NCBI RefSeq assembly: GCF_001571305.1 | Contig: NZ_BCTN01000019.1 | Span: 39,058-103,057, forward strand | DNA from: Erwinia persicina NBRC 102418 | GTDB lineage: Bacteria; Pseudomonadota; Gammaproteobacteria; Enterobacterales; Enterobacteriaceae | Reading direction: 5' to 3' | Length of the DNA: 64,000 nucleotides | Part shown: piece after piece, positions 26,294-35,725 of the stretch | Layout: every line of letters begins with the position of its first letter | How positions within the stretch are numbered: the first letter of the stretch is position 1 | Position numbers and translations under genes: made by a program | The notes under the pieces: model-generated | The model's input: the letters and a program-made list of their open reading frames with translations, nothing else | Databases searched by the model: none | What the model was told of the DNA's origin: nothing

Positions 26294-26884
26294 TCGTGCT
26301 CCTCATCCACATAAAATAATGGTTACTGGTTCATATATTAATAAAACCTTAATCGATCCAACATAGTTGCGATATTTCTTATTTACAGTATGGGCCAACA
26401 CTGAAAATAGGCCGGGTGATTTTTACCTGCAACATGGCACAGTCAGGAAAAACAGGCTATCACAATGATAATAAAGAAAACTTACTGCTGTGTAATATTT
26501 TAATACATATTAACCACAGCCGATCAGCCATAATGAAATTGTAGTATCAATCACAATTTGCTATTAAATGAACTGCGGGAAGACAAAAATAAGTTTATAA
26601 CTCAATGTGGATGATAAGACGGTACAACAGAACAGCCGCTTACCGATTTCCATCATACGTATCACAACCTGAAAAGGCGTTGATCTTCAGTGCCCTTTCC
26701 AGTCTCAGTGTCACCCGTCATACCCACGCCAACACCAGGGCGTAAAAGGAGCAGGGTTTTCCCTTTTGCTCCTTTTTTTTCATCTTCAGTTGTCACTTTT
26801 TCATACACGGTTGTCAGTTTTGCGCCAGCCAGAAGCGGCATCGTCATTGCAGTATAGGGCTTCACCCAACAAGGAGCCTGACCG
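26294..26884. promoter_or_regulatory. Long leader/intergenic region upstream of leuA-like gene
   Basis: 591 bp between divergent genes. The half next to the kinase gene is AT-rich and featureless. The half next to the synthase holds a possible 46-codon frame (26605-26745) whose stop touches a strong intrinsic terminator (26743-26778), about 105 bp before the structural gene. That is the geometry of an attenuator, but the frame has no run of leucine codons and no good ribosome-binding site. Confidence 0.45.
26743..26778 (+). terminator. Intrinsic terminator in the leader of the leuA-like gene
   Basis: AAAAGGAGCA and TGCTCCTTTT pair over 10 bp with a GGG-TTTT-CCC inner hairpin, followed by a run of eight T on the plus strand. 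It lies upstream of the gene, not downstream of one, so it either ends a short leader transcript or acts in attenuation. Confidence 0.75.
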
Positions 26885-28558
26885 ATGCTGCAGCAACCCG
26901 CCGACAAATATCACCCGTTTCCTCCCGTCACGCTGACCGATCGCCAGTGGCCAGGCCGTACGCTGAAGAGCGCGCCACGCTGGCTCTCAACTGACCTGCG
27001 CGACGGCAATCAGTCGCTGGCAGAACCGATGGATGCGGCACGTAAGAAAGCATTCTGGCAGCTGCTGCTCCAGTGTGGATTCAGGGAGATTGAGGTGGCG
27101 TTTCCCTCGGCGTCACAGACTGACTTCAACTTTGTGCGTGAGCTGATCGAAGAGCGGATGATCCCTGATGATGTGACTATCCAGGTGCTGACCCAGGCCC
27201 GAGCCGATCTGATCGATCGCACGTTTGTGGCGCTGGAGGGGGCAAAACAGGCCTGTATCCACCTGTATAACGCCACGGCACCGGTATTTCGTCGTCTGGT
27301 GTTTCGCCAGAGTCGTGAGCAGATTATCGAACTGGCCGTTAACGCCACGCGACTCATTCGCCAGCGCTGCGAAGAGCAGCCGCAGACTCACTGGACCTTT
27401 GAGTATTCGCCGGAAACCTTCTGCTTCACCGAGGCCGATTTCGCCCTGGAGATCTGTGAGGCCGTGGCGGCCGTCTGGGAGCCCTGTGCGCTGCGGCCGA
27501 TGATCATTAATCTGCCCGCGACGGTCGAGGTGAGTACGCCTAACGTCTATGCCGATCAGATCGAATACTTCTGTCGTCACTTTTCCCGTCGCCCGCAGGT
27601 CTGTATTAGCGTACATCCGCATAACGATCGCGGTACCGGTATTGCTGCCGCCGAACTGGCACTGCTGGCAGGGGCTGACCGGGTGGAAGGCTGCCTGTTC
27701 GGCAACGGGGAACGCACGGGTAACGTCGATCTGGTGACCATGGCGCTTAACTTCTACACCCAGGGCATCGATCCGCAGCTTAACTTCAGCCAGATGAAGC
27801 AGGTCGTCGACGTGGTGGAACAGTGTAACCAACTGCCGGTTCATCCCCGCCATCCTTACGCCGGAGAGCTGGTCTTTACGGCTTTTTCCGGTTCCCACCA
27901 GGATGCGATTAAAAAAGGGTTTGCCGCCCGTCAGCAGCAGCAGGACAGTCGCTGGGAAGTCCCCTATCTGCCCCTGGATCCGGCGGACATCGGTTGCAGC
28001 TATGAGGCGGTGATCCGCGTCAACAGCCAGTCAGGAAAAAGTGGTGCAGCGTGGATGATTGAACAGAATCACGGCCTGGCCCTGCCGCGCGCCCTGCAGC
28101 AGGATTTCAGCCAGCAGGTGCAGCAGGTGGCCGATGCGGAAAATCGTGAAATGACCCAGGCGGCCATCTGGCAGCTGTTTCGTCGGGTGTACGGCATTGA
28201 AGCCCCGACGTTGCAACTGGGCGAGTACCGCAGCGAAAGCGACAGCCAGGGGGCGTTACGCTTCGAGGCGGGCATCCGCCAGGGCGATCGGTATGACACC
28301 ATCAGCGGGCGTGGCAACGGCCTGTTGTCGGCGGCGGCAGATGCGCTGCGCCAGTCGCTGGACATCGCGTTTACCATTCAGGATTATCACGAGCACACCC
28401 TCGGCCAGCGCAGCGACAGCCGGTCCGTCACCTATCTGCGCTGCATCTTCCCCGGCAATCGCAGCGCCTGGGGCGTGGGTATCGACAGCGATGTGTCACG
28501 GGCCTCTTTGCAGGCGCTACTGAACGCCGTGGCGCAGCATCAGCCAGCCGGGAAGTAG
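26885..28558 (+). CDS. leuA: 2-isopropylmalate synthase, long (LeuA2-type) form
   Basis: A 557-residue synthase of the HMGL-like TIM-barrel family. The catalytic start STDLRDGNQSL, the metal-site HPHNDRGTG (two His) and GCLFGNGERTGNVDL are clear. The C-terminal 130 residues form the leucine-feedback regulatory domain. The N-terminal extension before the barrel marks the long form found in yeast and actinobacteria, unlike the 523-residue LeuA of the E. coli leuABCD operon, so it may be a second copy. AAGGAG lies 10 bases before the ATG. Its last 19 bp overlap the convergent AraC-type gene. Confidence 0.85.
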   Translation: MLQQPADKYHPFPPVTLTDRQWPGRTLKSAPRWLSTDLRDGNQSLAEPMDAARKKAFWQLLLQCGFREIEVAFPSASQTDFNFVRELIEERMIPDDVTIQVLTQARADLIDRTFVALEGAKQACIHLYNATAPVFRRLVFRQSREQIIELAVNATRLIRQRCEEQPQTHWTFEYSPETFCFTEADFALEICEAVAAVWEPCALRPMIINLPATVEVSTPNVYADQIEYFCRHFSRRPQVCISVHPHNDRGTGIAAAELALLAGADRVEGCLFGNGERTGNVDLVTMALNFYTQGIDPQLNFSQMKQVVDVVEQCNQLPVHPRHPYAGELVFTAFSGSHQDAIKKGFAARQQQQDSRWEVPYLPLDPADIGCSYEAVIRVNSQSGKSGAAWMIEQNHGLALPRALQQDFSQQVQQVADAENREMTQAAIWQLFRRVYGIEAPTLQLGEYRSESDSQGALRFEAGIRQGDRYDTISGRGNGLLSAAADALRQSLDIAFTIQDYHEHTLGQRSDSRSVTYLRCIFPGNRSAWGVGIDSDVSRASLQALLNAVAQHQPAGK

Positions 28559-29304
28559 TCGCTGGGGGCGACACCCAGGATGCGGCGGAACATCGCGCTG
28601 AAGGCGCTCTGGCTTTCATAGCCCAGCTCCAGCGACACCGCCAGCACTGAATCCCCCCGCGCCAGGCGCGTCAGGGCTTCCATCAGCCTGGCGCGTCTGA
28701 CCCAGTCACTGAACTGCAGACCCGTCTCCTGATAAAAACGCCGGGCGAGCGTACGGCTGCTGACGTTGACCCGGCGGGCGCTGTTTTCCAGCGTCCAGCT
28801 CTCTCCCGGTGCCGCGCGCAGCGCCCGGCACAGGCCCAGCAGCGCCTCGCTCTGCGGTTCCGGCAGGCTGAAGGGGAGCTCCGTCATCACGCGGATTTCA
28901 TCAAGGATCAGTTCATAGATGCGCTCGGCCCGGCTGGCGGGCCTGTAAGCTTCAGGCAGATCCAGCGCGCTGACGATCAGCTCGCGCAGCAGCGGTGAAA
29001 TCTGCACCACCTGACAGCTGGCCGGCAAATCGGCACGGGCCAGCGGATCGACAAAGAGCGTGCGTGCCGCCACCTCCCCGGTCATCTGCAGTGCATGTTT
29101 CACCCCGGCCGGCAGCCATACGCCGCGACCCGGCGGTACAATCCAGTGCCCCAGCACCGTCTCCACCCTGACGACACCGGTCAGCGTATGCACCAGTTGC
29201 GCGCAGTTATGATGATGCTGCGGTTCAACATCGCCGTGACGATAGTCGTGCGCGTAGGGGATCAGCGGACGGTGCGCAAAGGAAAAGTCGAGGGTGGCTG
29301 TCAT
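28540..29304 (-). CDS. AraC-family transcriptional regulator with cupin sensor
   Basis: A 254-residue regulator: an N-terminal cupin-like domain (about 15-100, with QHHHNCAQLVH and VWLPAGVKHALQM) and a C-terminal AraC/XylS double helix-turn-helix (about 155-252, with VSSRTLARRFYQETGLQFSDWVRR and LGYESQSAFSAMFRRILGVAPSDY). The arrangement is that of the RmlC/NimR-type AraC regulators that often control exporters. Its 3' end overlaps that of the leuA-like gene by 19 bp. The target is unknown. Confidence 0.87.
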   Translation of the reverse strand: MTATLDFSFAHRPLIPYAHDYRHGDVEPQHHHNCAQLVHTLTGVVRVETVLGHWIVPPGRGVWLPAGVKHALQMTGEVAARTLFVDPLARADLPASCQVVQISPLLRELIVSALDLPEAYRPASRAERIYELILDEIRVMTELPFSLPEPQSEALLGLCRALRAAPGESWTLENSARRVNVSSRTLARRFYQETGLQFSDWVRRARLMEALTRLARGDSVLAVSLELGYESQSAFSAMFRRILGVAPSDYFPAG

Positions 29305-29345
29305 GGCGTTCTCACGGCGGGATGGAGAACCATCCTAGCAAAAAA

Positions 29346-29374
29346 AGGGGCGACCGGAAAAAAAGGTCGCCCCT
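29346..29374. repeat. Dispersed palindrome, GGGGCGACC type
   Basis: AGGGGCGACC and GGTCGCCCCT, a perfect 10-bp stem around GGAAAAAAA. It lies upstream of the AraC gene and about 90 bp from the aer stop codon. Confidence 0.75.
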
Positions 29375-29433
29375 GCGAAAATCATCACTTTCACCGGTAC
29401 GGCCGGCCCTTACCGTCACCACCTGATGGCGTG

Positions 29434-29456
29434 GCTGACCTTTTACGCGGTCAGGC
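29434..29456. repeat. Dispersed palindrome, CTGACC type
   Basis: GCTGACC-TTTTACGC-GGTCAGGC, partner of the copy at 29346-29374, just beyond the aer 3' end. On the minus strand no T-run follows. Confidence 0.6.
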
Positions 29457-29466
29457 ATCAGCGCGG

Positions 29467-31011
29467 TTAACGGAAGACGCTGATGGCCTCAACCAGTCGC
29501 GTCGCCTGCCGCGTCATCCGGCCGGAGGCCTGCGCGCCCTCTTCCACCTTCGCGGCGTTCTGATGGGTGATATTGTCGAGATCTTCCACCGCCAGGCTGA
29601 TCTCACCGATGGCCGTGGCCTGTTGCGCAGTGGCCGCACTGATCTCGGCGATCAGTGACGTGACGTTCTGCACCTGAGAAACAATGCTTTCCATGGTTTT
29701 ACCCGCCTCATTCACATGCAGCGTGCCGGATTTGACCTTACCGGCGCTGCTCTCTACCAGCATTTTGATCTCACTGGCGGCTTTCGCGCTGCGCTGGGCC
29801 AGGCTGCGTACTTCTCCCGCTACCACGGCAAACCCTTTCCCCTGTTCTCCTGCACGGGCGGCTTCCACTGCCGCATTCAGCGCAAGGATATTGGTCTGGA
29901 AGGCGATGCCGTCAATCACGCTGGTGATGTTGGCGATTTGCTTCGAACTGTCGGTAATTTCAGCCATCATTTTCACCATATCAGCCATCGCTTCCCCGCC
30001 CTGAACGGCAGCCTTGCTGGTACTGATCGACAGGCTGTTAACCTCTGCGGCGGTCTCGGTATTACTCTTCACCGTGGCGGTCATTTCGTTCATTGTCGCA
30101 GCCGTCTGCTGGACGTTAGCCGCAGCCTGCTCCGTGCGGCGGCTCAACTCGCTGTTGCCCTGGGCAATGGCGTCGCTGGCGCTGAGTACATTGATGGCCT
30201 GCCCGCTGACATCATCAACCAGCCAGCGGAACATCAGCCCCAGTTGACCAATAGCCCGCAGTGTCGTCCCTACCTCATCAACCCGATCCATCTGTTCCAC
30301 TTTATGATCGGCACCGGTGGCGACGCGCAGCGCCTGCTGGCAGACCCGCTCAATCGGCCGGGAGACCTGCATTTCCAGCCAGGCCGATGCCAGCAGCAGC
30401 AGCAGCGCCATCCCTGCAGCAAACAGACCCAGCGCGGTATGGCTCAGACCCAGCCCCCAGACGCCCAGCGTGGCCAGCGGTAATACCGCCAGCAGCGCCG
30501 AGCGGATACGCCAGCGCAGCGGCAGAGTTTTAAACAGTGACCGCCAGCTCATCAGGCCGGTACGGACAATCAGCCCCTTATGGAAGCGCTGACCTTTTGC
30601 TTTCCCGTTACGAAAATCCTGGTACAGACGTTCCGTTGCGCGGATTTCTTCCTCACCGGGTTTGGTGCGCACCGACATGTAACCCTGCACATTGCCATTG
30701 CGTACCACCGGGATCGCGTTGGCACGTACCCAGTAGTGATCGCCATCTTTGCGACGGTTTTTGACCAGTGCCGTCCAGGGTTCCCCTTTTTTCAGCGTTG
30801 CCCACATATCGGCAAAGGCTTCCGGCGGCATGTCCGGGTGGCGCACCATATTATGGGGCTGGCCGTTGGTTTCCTCCGGCGTAAAACCGCTGACCTCAAT
30901 AAAGGCATCATTGGCATAGGTGATATAGCTGCGGGTATCGGTGGTCGACATGAGCGTGGCGTCATCGCCGAACTCATATTCCTGCTGCGTAACGGGCAAG
31001 TTATTGCGCAT
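29467..31011 (-). CDS. aer: Aer-like aerotaxis / methyl-accepting chemotaxis protein
   Basis: A 514-residue receptor. Residues about 10-115 form a PAS domain (YITYANDAFIEVSGF, NMVRHPDMPPEAFADMW, VKNRRKDGDHYWVRANA), which in Aer binds FAD. Two adjacent hydrophobic stretches near 165-210 form a membrane hairpin with no large periplasmic domain, then a HAMP region and the coiled-coil signalling domain with QTNILALNAAVEAARAGEQG. E. coli Aer has 506 residues. It senses redox or oxygen through respiration and signals to CheW/CheA. There is no C-terminal NWETF-type tether. Confidence 0.88.
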   Translation of the reverse strand: MRNNLPVTQQEYEFGDDATLMSTTDTRSYITYANDAFIEVSGFTPEETNGQPHNMVRHPDMPPEAFADMWATLKKGEPWTALVKNRRKDGDHYWVRANAIPVVRNGNVQGYMSVRTKPGEEEIRATERLYQDFRNGKAKGQRFHKGLIVRTGLMSWRSLFKTLPLRWRIRSALLAVLPLATLGVWGLGLSHTALGLFAAGMALLLLLASAWLEMQVSRPIERVCQQALRVATGADHKVEQMDRVDEVGTTLRAIGQLGLMFRWLVDDVSGQAINVLSASDAIAQGNSELSRRTEQAAANVQQTAATMNEMTATVKSNTETAAEVNSLSISTSKAAVQGGEAMADMVKMMAEITDSSKQIANITSVIDGIAFQTNILALNAAVEAARAGEQGKGFAVVAGEVRSLAQRSAKAASEIKMLVESSAGKVKSGTLHVNEAGKTMESIVSQVQNVTSLIAEISAATAQQATAIGEISLAVEDLDNITHQNAAKVEEGAQASGRMTRQATRLVEAISVFR

Positions 31012-31377
31012 GGGTTAAATCCTTGAATGGATCAACGGGAGTTGTACCAGGGAATATTAGTAACGTTTTTTTATATTTTCGGCGCGAAACCAGGGATCTT
31101 TAGCCGGGTTTACGCAAATAGCGTGATCGGGGCGACAAAGCCAGCCACATTGGCGTCAGTGCCCTGGTGGCAAACACGTGGCCGGCGTCAGCAAAACTGC
31201 CTCTTTTTTAGCAGGGTATTATTCTTCAGAGAAAATTTATGATACTGGCAATACACCTTTATTCAGGCCAGCCAGAGGCGGGAAGGTCAGCAGGGGGCTT
31301 TAGCAAAGAGGAATAAAGGAAGGCGTTGACCGGAAAGGGATCGGGCTGGCAATCAGAACTGCCAGCCCGCAGGAGGA
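31012..31377. other. Intergenic region between aer and gltP
   Basis: 366 bp with no credible gene. The part next to gltP contains its 3' hairpin; the aer promoter must lie in the part next to 31012, but no clear flagellar-type (sigma-28) site was identified by eye. Confidence 0.5.
31342..31369 (-). terminator. Hairpin after gltP
   Basis: CGGGCTGGC and GCCAGCCCG make a perfect 9-bp stem, 9 bp beyond the gltP stop codon. The minus-strand sequence after it has only a short T-run (CCCTTTCC). Confidence 0.6.
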
Positions 31378-32679
31378 TTACGCTGTAGGCTGCGCCTTTA
31401 GCTGTGCCTCATAGGCCTGGGCCTGTTTGGCATCGAACTGGTCTTCCCACTTGGCAATCACCAGCACCGCCAGTGCATTACCCACCACGTTCAGCGCGGT
31501 ACGCGCCATATCGAGGATACGGTCAACACCGGCGATAAACGCCAGACCTTCCAGCGGGATGCCCACGCTGCCCAGTGTGGCCAGCAGCACCACAAAGGAG
31601 ACGCCCGGCACGCCGGCAATCCCTTTCGAAGTGACCATCAGCGTCAGCACCAGCACGATTTCCTGCCCCAGAGAGAGGTCAATACCGTACAGCTGGGCGA
31701 TAAAGATGGCGGCAATACTCTGATAGAGCGTGGAACCGTCCAGATTAAACGAGTAGCCGGTCGGCACCACAAAGCTGGTGATCGCTTTCGGCGCGCCGTA
31801 GGCTTCCATCTTCTCCATTATACGCGGCAGCACGGTTTCCGAGCTGGCGGTAGAGTAAGAGAGGATCAGTTCATCCTTCAGAATGCGGATCAGGGTGGTG
31901 ATACGCAGCTTGCAGAAGCGGGCCACCGCACCGAGAACCACCAGCGCGAAGAACAGGATCGCCACGTAAACCAGGATCACCAGCTTCGCCAGCGGCCAGA
32001 GTGAGGCAAAGCCGAAGTTCGCCACGGTCACCGAGATCAGCGCAAACACCCCGACCGGCGCATAGCGCATGATCATATTGGTGACTTTGAACATCGCTTC
32101 TGACGTTGAACGGAACACTTTCACCAGTGGGTCACGGTGTTCCGACGGCAGGGAAGAGAGGCCCAGGCCAAACAGCACGGAGAAGAAGATAATGGGCAGC
32201 ATGTCGCCTTTGGCGATCGCCGCAAAAATATTCTGCGGGATCAGCGACAGGATGGTGCTCACCAGACTGTGTGGCTGCCCCTGAACCTCTGCCGTTGTGG
32301 CTTCATACTGAGAGATGTCCACCGTTGCCAGCGTCGACATATCAATGCCGGAGCCGGGTTGAAACACGTTCGCCAGAGTAATACCTGTCACAATGGCAAT
32401 GGTGGTAATCACTTCAAAATAGACGATGGTTTTAACACCGATGCGTCCGAGTTTTTTGGCATCACCTACGCCGGCGATACCGACAATCAGTGTAGAAATA
32501 ACGATAGGTACGACGATCATTTTGATCAGGTGAATAAAGATATCACCCGCCGGGCTGAGAACGTTGGTGACTAACCATTCACGATTTTCCGGCTGGTTAT
32601 GCAGTATCGCACCCGCGGCGATGCCGAGAACCAGTGCAATCAGTATTTGCCATGCAAGGCTGAATTTTACGGCTTTCAT
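31378..32679 (-). CDS. gltP: Proton/glutamate-aspartate symporter
   Basis: A 433-residue dicarboxylate/amino acid:cation symporter (DAACS family), nearly the length of E. coli GltP (437). The serine-rich re-entrant loop SYSTASSETVLPRIM, the helix motif SFNLDGSTLYQ and the C-terminal SKGIAGVPGVSFVVLLATL are all present. It takes up glutamate and aspartate with protons. In E. coli gltP also lies near acs, so this is conserved synteny. It is divergent from acs with 524 bp between them. Confidence 0.9.
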   Translation of the reverse strand: MKAVKFSLAWQILIALVLGIAAGAILHNQPENREWLVTNVLSPAGDIFIHLIKMIVVPIVISTLIVGIAGVGDAKKLGRIGVKTIVYFEVITTIAIVTGITLANVFQPGSGIDMSTLATVDISQYEATTAEVQGQPHSLVSTILSLIPQNIFAAIAKGDMLPIIFFSVLFGLGLSSLPSEHRDPLVKVFRSTSEAMFKVTNMIMRYAPVGVFALISVTVANFGFASLWPLAKLVILVYVAILFFALVVLGAVARFCKLRITTLIRILKDELILSYSTASSETVLPRIMEKMEAYGAPKAITSFVVPTGYSFNLDGSTLYQSIAAIFIAQLYGIDLSLGQEIVLVLTLMVTSKGIAGVPGVSFVVLLATLGSVGIPLEGLAFIAGVDRILDMARTALNVVGNALAVLVIAKWEDQFDAKQAQAYEAQLKAQPTA

Positions 32680-33203
32680 AACGTGTCTGTTTCCTTAACA
32701 AAACCTGCTTTCCGCGTGTGGTATGCGGAGTGAATAACACTCAAGGGAGGCTGACCGGGATCGGGCAATTCGCAGGTAATGGATGGTTGATACCTGATTT
32801 ACAGGCGCGTAATCAGTACCATTTTCAACGCCCTAAATGCAACCCCGCCAGAGATGCGGCTAATTAATCCCCCCTGGACAGGATAAAGCCCTGCCTGCTC
32901 GCCCTGTATAATAACCCTTTGTAATAAATAGAAATATTTCAGTCAATCACAGCATCACTATGCATAAACAGCGTATTACCCCGCAGAAACAAAATGGTCT
33001 ATCTGCGCCTTTTTTGTGCGACTTGTCGTGCGTATCTCAACGATTATTGCGCAAAATGAATATCTTTAACGCCGTCAGGGCGTTCGGATCCATCAGATTA
33101 GGTTATGGCGTGATCTGCCGCGCAAAAAGAAAACAAAGCCAAACCAACATCTTCACTTAACCTTTGATTGACATATTATTAACAATCTTCAAGGAGGCCA
33201 GCT
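32680..33203. promoter_or_regulatory. Divergent gltP/acs regulatory region
   Basis: 524 bp with no supported gene. acs is controlled in E. coli by CRP, FIS and IHF from two promoters; a TCACA half-site sits at 32947-32951, but no full CRP palindrome could be called by eye. The acs ribosome-binding site AAGGAGG lies 7 bases before its ATG. Confidence 0.4.
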
Positions 33204-35159
33204 ATGAGCCAGTCACATACCTACCCGGTTCCCGCGAACATTGCGGAAAATACATTGATCGCACCCCAGCAGTATTCGTCGATGTACCAGCAGTCGGTAC
33301 AGGACCCCGATGCCTTCTGGGGTGAACAAGGCAAAATCCTGGACTGGATTAAGCCTTTTACCATCGTGAAAAACACCTCCTTCGCCCCCGGCAATGTCTC
33401 TATCCGCTGGTTTGAGGACGGCACGCTAAACCTGGCGGCAAACTGTCTTGACCGCCATCTGGCCACCCGTGGCGATCACCCGGCCATTATCTGGGAAGGG
33501 GATGACAGTAGCGAAAGCAAAACCATCACCTATCGTGAACTGCATCGTGACGTCTGCCGCTTTGCTAATACCTTAAAAGAGCTGGGCATCAGCAAAGGCG
33601 ATGTCGTGGCTATTTATATGCCGATGGTGCCGGAAGCCGCCGTCGCCATGCTGGCCTGCGCGCGCATTGGCGCCGTGCATACGGTGATCTTTGGTGGCTT
33701 CTCCCCTGAAGCCGTGGCCGGACGCATTATCGACTGTAACGCCCGTCTGGTGATCACCGCCGATGAAGGCATTCGTGCCGGACGCGCCATTCCGCTGAAG
33801 AAAAATGTGGATGATGCGTTGAATAACCCCAACGTCACCAGCGTCGGCAACGTGGTAGTCTTCCGCCGCACCGGGAAAGACGTGGGCTGGAAAAACGATC
33901 GTGATCTGTGGTGGCACGAGCTGGTGAATAAAGCCAGCGCCCATCATCAGCCGGAAGAAGTGGGGGCGGAAGACCCGCTGTTTATCCTTTATACCTCCGG
34001 TTCCACCGGGAAGCCGAAAGGCGTGCTGCATACCACCGGAGGCTACCTTGTCTATGCGGCAACCACCTTCAAGTACGTATTCGACTATCATCCGGACGAT
34101 GTCTACTGGTGTACCGCCGACGTTGGCTGGGTCACCGGGCACAGCTATCTGCTGTATGGCCCGCTGGCCTGTGGTGCCACCACCCTGATGTTTGAAGGCG
34201 TGCCGAACTGGCCAAAACCGAGCCGTATGGCGGAGGTCGTGGATAAGCACAAGGTCACCATTCTGTATACCGCCCCGACGGCGGTACGCGCGCTGATGGC
34301 CGAAGGCGACAAAGCGATTGAAGGCACCGACCGCTCCAGCCTGCGTATTCTCGGATCCGTAGGTGAGCCGATAAATCCGGAAGCCTGGGAGTGGTTCCAT
34401 AAAAAAATCGGCAACGGCCGCTGCCCAATCGTGGACACCTGGTGGCAGACGGAAACCGGCGGCTTTATGATCACCCCGCTTCCGGGAGCGACAGCGCTGA
34501 AACCCGGCTCGGCCACTAACCCGTTCTTTGGCGTGCAGCCTGCGCTGGTCGACAATGAGGGCAACGCCCTGGAAGGAGCCACAGAAGGTAACCTGGTGAT
34601 TGTCGACTCCTGGCCAGGCCAGGCACGAACCCTGTATGGCGATCACGAGCGCTTTGAGCAGACCTACTTCTCTACCTTTAAAAATATGTACTTCAGCGGC
34701 GACGGCGCACGCCGTGATGAAGAGGGCTATTACTGGATCACCGGACGCGTCGATGATGTGCTCAATGTCTCCGGCCACCGTCTGGGTACTGCGGAGATCG
34801 AATCAGCCCTGGTGTCGCACCCGCTGATTGCAGAAGCGGCGGTGGTCGGCATCCCGCACGGGCTGAAAGGCCAGGCAATTTATGCCTACATTACGCTTAA
34901 CCACGGTGAAGAGCCGTCACCAGAACTGTATACCGAAGTGCGTAACTGGGTGCGTAAAGAGATCGGCCCGATAGCCACCCCGGATGTGCTGCACTGGACG
35001 GACTCCTTACCCAAAACCCGCTCCGGCAAAATCATGCGCCGTATTCTGCGCAAAATCGCCGCCGGGGATACCAGTAATCTTGGTGATACCTCAACCCTCG
35101 CCGATCCTGGCGTGGTCGAGAAATTACTCGAAGAGAAGCAGTCGATTAAAATGCCATAA
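33204..35159 (+). CDS. acs: Acetyl-CoA synthetase
   Basis: A 651-residue AMP-forming acyl-CoA synthetase, one residue shorter than E. coli Acs. The adenylation motifs [15 protein letters not shown] and [10 protein letters not shown] and the hinge [18 protein letters not shown] are intact. The C-terminal motif [16 protein letters not shown] contains the lysine that is acetylated to switch Acs off. It makes acetyl-CoA from acetate for growth on low acetate. It is followed by yjcH and actP as in E. coli, but here a decayed ERIC-like repeat lies between acs and yjcH. Confidence 0.96.
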   Translation: MSQSHTYPVPANIAENTLIAPQQYSSMYQQSVQDPDAFWGEQGKILDWIKPFTIVKNTSFAPGNVSIRWFEDGTLNLAANCLDRHLATRGDHPAIIWEGDDSSESKTITYRELHRDVCRFANTLKELGISKGDVVAIYMPMVPEAAVAMLACARIGAVHTVIFGGFSPEAVAGRIIDCNARLVITADEGIRAGRAIPLKKNVDDALNNPNVTSVGNVVVFRRTGKDVGWKNDRDLWWHELVNKASAHHQPEEVGAEDPLFILYTSGSTGKPKGVLHTTGGYLVYAATTFKYVFDYHPDDVYWCTADVGWVTGHSYLLYGPLACGATTLMFEGVPNWPKPSRMAEVVDKHKVTILYTAPTAVRALMAEGDKAIEGTDRSSLRILGSVGEPINPEAWEWFHKKIGNGRCPIVDTWWQTETGGFMITPLPGATALKPGSATNPFFGVQPALVDNEGNALEGATEGNLVIVDSWPGQARTLYGDHERFEQTYFSTFKNMYFSGDGARRDEEGYYWITGRVDDVLNVSGHRLGTAEIESALVSHPLIAEAAVVGIPHGLKGQAIYAYITLNHGEEPSPELYTEVRNWVRKEIGPIATPDVLHWTDSLPKTRSGKIMRRILRKIAAGDTSNLGDTSTLADPGVVEKLLEEKQSIKMP

Positions 35160-35282
35160 CACGACGGGGGCCTCTGTGCCCCTGTTCTTAAACTGCCGCA
35201 GAGCAGCCCTGCCGTATCAGGTCTTAATCTTGTCCGAACCAGGAAATTATAAAAACTATATTTCACATTTCCCCTCAGTTAC

Positions 35283-35395
35283 TGACGCTGCAGCAAGGCG
35301 GTAAAGCGATGAACTCCCGGGGACTTATTCACTTAAGTCACCTGGAAAATAGCTCAGGCCTGTACCACTGCGGCGGCAGGGATGAAGGGGGAAAT
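35283..35395. repeat. Degenerate ERIC-like element between acs and yjcH
   Basis: GCAAGGCGGTAAAG, GATGAACTCCCGGGGACTTA, CTTAAGTCACCTGG and the following GATGAAGGGGG follow the order of the ERIC element at the left edge of the window, with many changes. It lies inside the acs-yjcH-actP transcript and could form an mRNA hairpin. Confidence 0.5.
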
Positions 35396-35413
35396 ACCTC
35401 TGGAGATATGACA

Positions 35414-35725
35414 ATGAACGATGTCCTTTATCAAAGAATAGAAAAGAGCGCACGTTTTAAAGAGCTGGTGAGAAAACGCCAGAGCTTTGCCACCCTGCTG
35501 TCCGTCATTATGCTGGTGCTGTATGTCGGGTTTATCTTGCTGATTGCCTTCGCGCCCGCCTGGCTCGGCACCCCGCTTCATGAAGGAACGAACGTGACGC
35601 GCGGTATTCCCATTGGCGTAGGCCTCATTGTGATCTCCTTCCTGCTGACCGGGGTGTATGTCTGGCGTGCAAACGGCGAGTTCGACCGCCTGACCCGCGA
35701 ACTGCTGAATGAGGTGAAAGGATGA
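35414..35725 (+). CDS. yjcH: DUF485 inner-membrane protein YjcH
   Basis: A 103-residue protein aligning from end to end with E. coli YjcH (104 residues), including LYQRIE...F-ELV-KRQ-FAT and GTPL...VTRGIPIG. Two hydrophobic segments (about 27-49 and 67-87) mark an inner-membrane DUF485 protein, a partner co-transcribed with actP. The ATG at 35414 is chosen because GGAG lies 8 bases upstream and the family begins there; longer readings run back into the ERIC-like repeat. It overlaps actP by 4 bp. Confidence 0.92.
   Translation: MNDVLYQRIEKSARFKELVRKRQSFATLLSVIMLVLYVGFILLIAFAPAWLGTPLHEGTNVTRGIPIGVGLIVISFLLTGVYVWRANGEFDRLTRELLNEVKG

Noticed and set aside
26662..26907. Minus-strand frame with four Leu codons in a row, as in a leucine leader peptide
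   Set aside because: It runs on the wrong strand for the leuA-like gene and starts inside that gene; the Leu codons are the reverse of the terminator stem.
32680..33203. CRP sites in front of acs
   Set aside because: Only half-sites could be seen by eye; a matrix scan would be needed to call them.
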